13,354 nt of DNA, from positions 1 through 13,354 of the forward strand of contig CAAECF010000033.1 in assembly GCA_900754275.1 (NCBI GenBank), read 5' to 3'. This DNA is from an uncultured Collinsella sp. (lineage in GTDB: Bacteria > Actinomycetota > Coriobacteriia > Coriobacteriales > Coriobacteriaceae). The position numbers were made by a program, and so were the translations under genes. The notes beneath the pieces are model-generated. The model was not told where the DNA came from. It did no database searches and saw only the letters and a list, made by a program, of their open reading frames with translations. Within the stretch, counting starts at the first letter, position 1. Every line of letters starts with the position of its first letter. This document shows positions 12,341 to 13,354 of the stretch, piece by piece.

Positions 12341-13354
12341 CTATTGTACGCCGTTGGGATAGGCAATACGCGCGGCAAGGCACTCAAGTGCCAGCACCAG
12401 AGCAAAACCGCAGCTCACATCACTCAAAAAGTGTGCTCCAATCACGATGCGCCCAAAGGCGACGAGCGCCGCGACCATAGCCGCCGCCCAAAAGATCACG
12501 CGGCGACGCGAAGGTTTTTCCTTAAAGGCTGCCGCGGGAAGCCCGGCGAGCATAAGGCCGATCGCCGCATGCGCCGTGTGTCCGCTCGCAAACGACTTAA
12601 AGCCGTCCTTGATCACGCCGGCGGCGATATAGGTCCACTTGTCGGGATTGCCGATCACCCACCACGGCTGATAATTGAGCCCCGGCGTGACCTCGATCAC
12701 GCGCATGCGCGGGCGCGACCACAGCGGCTTGACAATCACGTTGAGGATGATGGCCTGAGCGACCCACACGACAAGCACCATCAATGCCCAGCGCGTGAGC
12801 TCGTCGGGCTCGGTCGTGCGCGTGAGGCGATAGACGACAAGGTTAGCGGCGATGACCAGCACAAACGTCAGCACCAACTGAACCGCGATGAGTTTGCCGC
12901 CAACCCGCAGGGACGAAACGATCTCGTAGCCGGCCAGGCCAATGTTGACGAGGATGCCGAGCACGGCGAGCCATTTGCTCCCCCTGGAGTCGGGACGCAC
13001 CGCGCGCACGAGCATAACGCCCGCGATGCTCGCCGTCAGCTCGAACGGCAGCTCGCCGGCGGCCTCGATAAAGACCGTCTTGGGGCCGTCGCAGTGCAGC
13101 CTCGCGATAATGCCCTTGACATTCAGGACGATCTCGGTGACATCTTCCTTTACGCCCGGGATGGTGGAAAACTCATGCTGTACGCCGGCAATTTTAATCG
13201 CGCTTGCGGCAGTACCCGGCAGGGAGGACAGCAGGATGCGGCGCAGGGAGTTGCCAAGGGTCGTGCCATAGCCTCTTTCGAGGGGCTCGACGACAAACTT
13301 ACCGTAGGAACCGTCCTCAGCGAGTTCCTCACAGTCGATGCGCGGCTTTTCGAT
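12341..13354 (-). CDS. PAP2 family phosphatase whose frame joins an RpoA N-terminal segment (chimeric, open at edge)
   Basis: The first in-frame ATG is at 13013-13015; numbering from it gives 224 aa. Four or more membrane helices surround the PAP2 (phosphatidic acid phosphatase type 2) motifs: Lys96 and Arg103 of the KX6R motif (Met replaces the usual Pro), ASGH at 143-146, and Arg189-X5-His195-X3-Asp199. Such enzymes remove phosphate from lipid phosphates at the membrane. The frame has no stop upstream and runs 113 more codons to the window end. Its nearest 12 codons (LPFELTASIAGV) continue the PAP2 sequence, but the 101 before that are RpoA. The true PAP2 N-terminus therefore appears to be replaced. 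PAP2 identity is firm; the join is probably artefactual or a recent recombination. Confidence 0.75.
   Translation of the reverse strand: MEKPRIDCEELAEDGSYGKFVVEPLERGYGTTLGNSLRRILLSSLPGTAASAIKIAGVQHEFSTIPGVKEDVTEIVLNVKGIIARLHCDGPKTVFIEAAGELPFELTASIAGVMLVRAVRPDSRGSKWLAVLGILVNIGLAGYEIVSSLRVGGKLIAVQLVLTFVLVIAANLVVYRLTRTTEPDELTRWALMVLVVWVAQAIILNVIVKPLWSRPRMRVIEVTPGLNYQPWWVIGNPDKWTYIAAGVIKDGFKSFASGHTAHAAIGLMLAGLPAAAFKEKPSRRRVIFWAAAMVAALVAFGRIVIGAHFLSDVSCGFALVLALECLAARIAYPNGVQ
13052..13354 (-). pseudogene. rpoA: RpoA alpha-subunit N-terminal domain fragment
   Basis: The minus strand encodes about 101 residues of the RNA polymerase alpha-subunit N-terminal domain, including GKFVVEPLERGYGTTLGNSL, RRILLSSLPG and HEFSTIPGVKEDVTEIVLN, all highly conserved RpoA blocks. 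There are no stops or frameshifts. The rest of the NTD and the whole DNA-binding C-terminal domain are missing: at KTVFIEAAGE the frame changes to PAP2 sequence. The expected neighbours (rpsD/rpsK side, rplQ) are not in the window, although the 5' side is cut off. The wording reads to me more like Firmicute RpoA than actinobacterial, from memory only. Confidence 0.7.

Noticed and set aside
13150..13332. Small 60-codon minus-strand frame near the right edge
   Set aside because: It is an out-of-frame reading of the RpoA segment, which has clear conserved blocks in another frame.

Overview
The window looks like the chromosome of a gut Collinsella (Coriobacteriia). The DNA is GC-rich and the genes are densely packed. 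A family of short intergenic repeats built around GGGACAGG/TTTTGGCAGG lies between genes, and I associate that family with Collinsella. The gene content (mannose-family PTS, SIS-domain deglycases, several GntR regulators) also fits. The species cannot be fixed from the sequence alone. Every gene except one GntR regulator is on the minus strand.

Layout. 1-129: first copy of a structured repeat, cut by the window edge. 134-853: GntR/UTRA regulator (GntR-1). 1074-2081: YitT-type membrane protein. 2221-2339: small palindromic element in a 355-bp gap. 2437-3066: HAD phosphatase/mutase. 7006 down to 3223: a PTS operon in the order EIIAB, EIIC, EIID, SIS-domain sugar-phosphate deglycase, closed by a terminator at 3158-3189. 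7189-8271: EamA/DMT transporter read from a TTG start. 8396-8435: long hairpin. 8514-8660: second copy of the structured repeat. 8660-9652: second SIS-domain deglycase, divergent from GntR-2 at 9858-10580 (+). 10602-11192: GNAT acetyltransferase. 11217-11251: terminator. 11270-12295: threonine-aldolase-type PLP enzyme. 12341-13354: PAP2 phosphatase whose frame runs uninterrupted into the N-terminal domain of RpoA at the window edge, most likely a chimera.

How the genes fit together. A mannose-family PTS with two FrlB/FraB/GfrF-like SIS proteins is the gene set of an Amadori-product pathway. The glycated amino acid (fructoselysine, glucoselysine or a relative) is imported and phosphorylated, then cleaved to hexose 6-phosphate and the free amine. 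The DMT carrier could move the released amino acid; that is inference. Two distinct operator types suggest two regulatory circuits. A 13-bp near-palindrome (ACGTATATAACGT and variants) sits 33-40 bp before the starts of GntR-1, the PTS operon and the DMT gene. A different 21-bp direct repeat beginning GGCATACAAGTTA lies before both the second deglycase and GntR-2.

Most worth a second look: the structured repeat in two copies with compensating changes in its stems; the two-circuit Amadori locus; the in-frame RpoA-PAP2 join; paired 21-bp-spaced sites upstream of the PTS promoter; and the inverted-repeat element at 2221-2339. No tRNA, rRNA, CRISPR array or transposase gene was seen.
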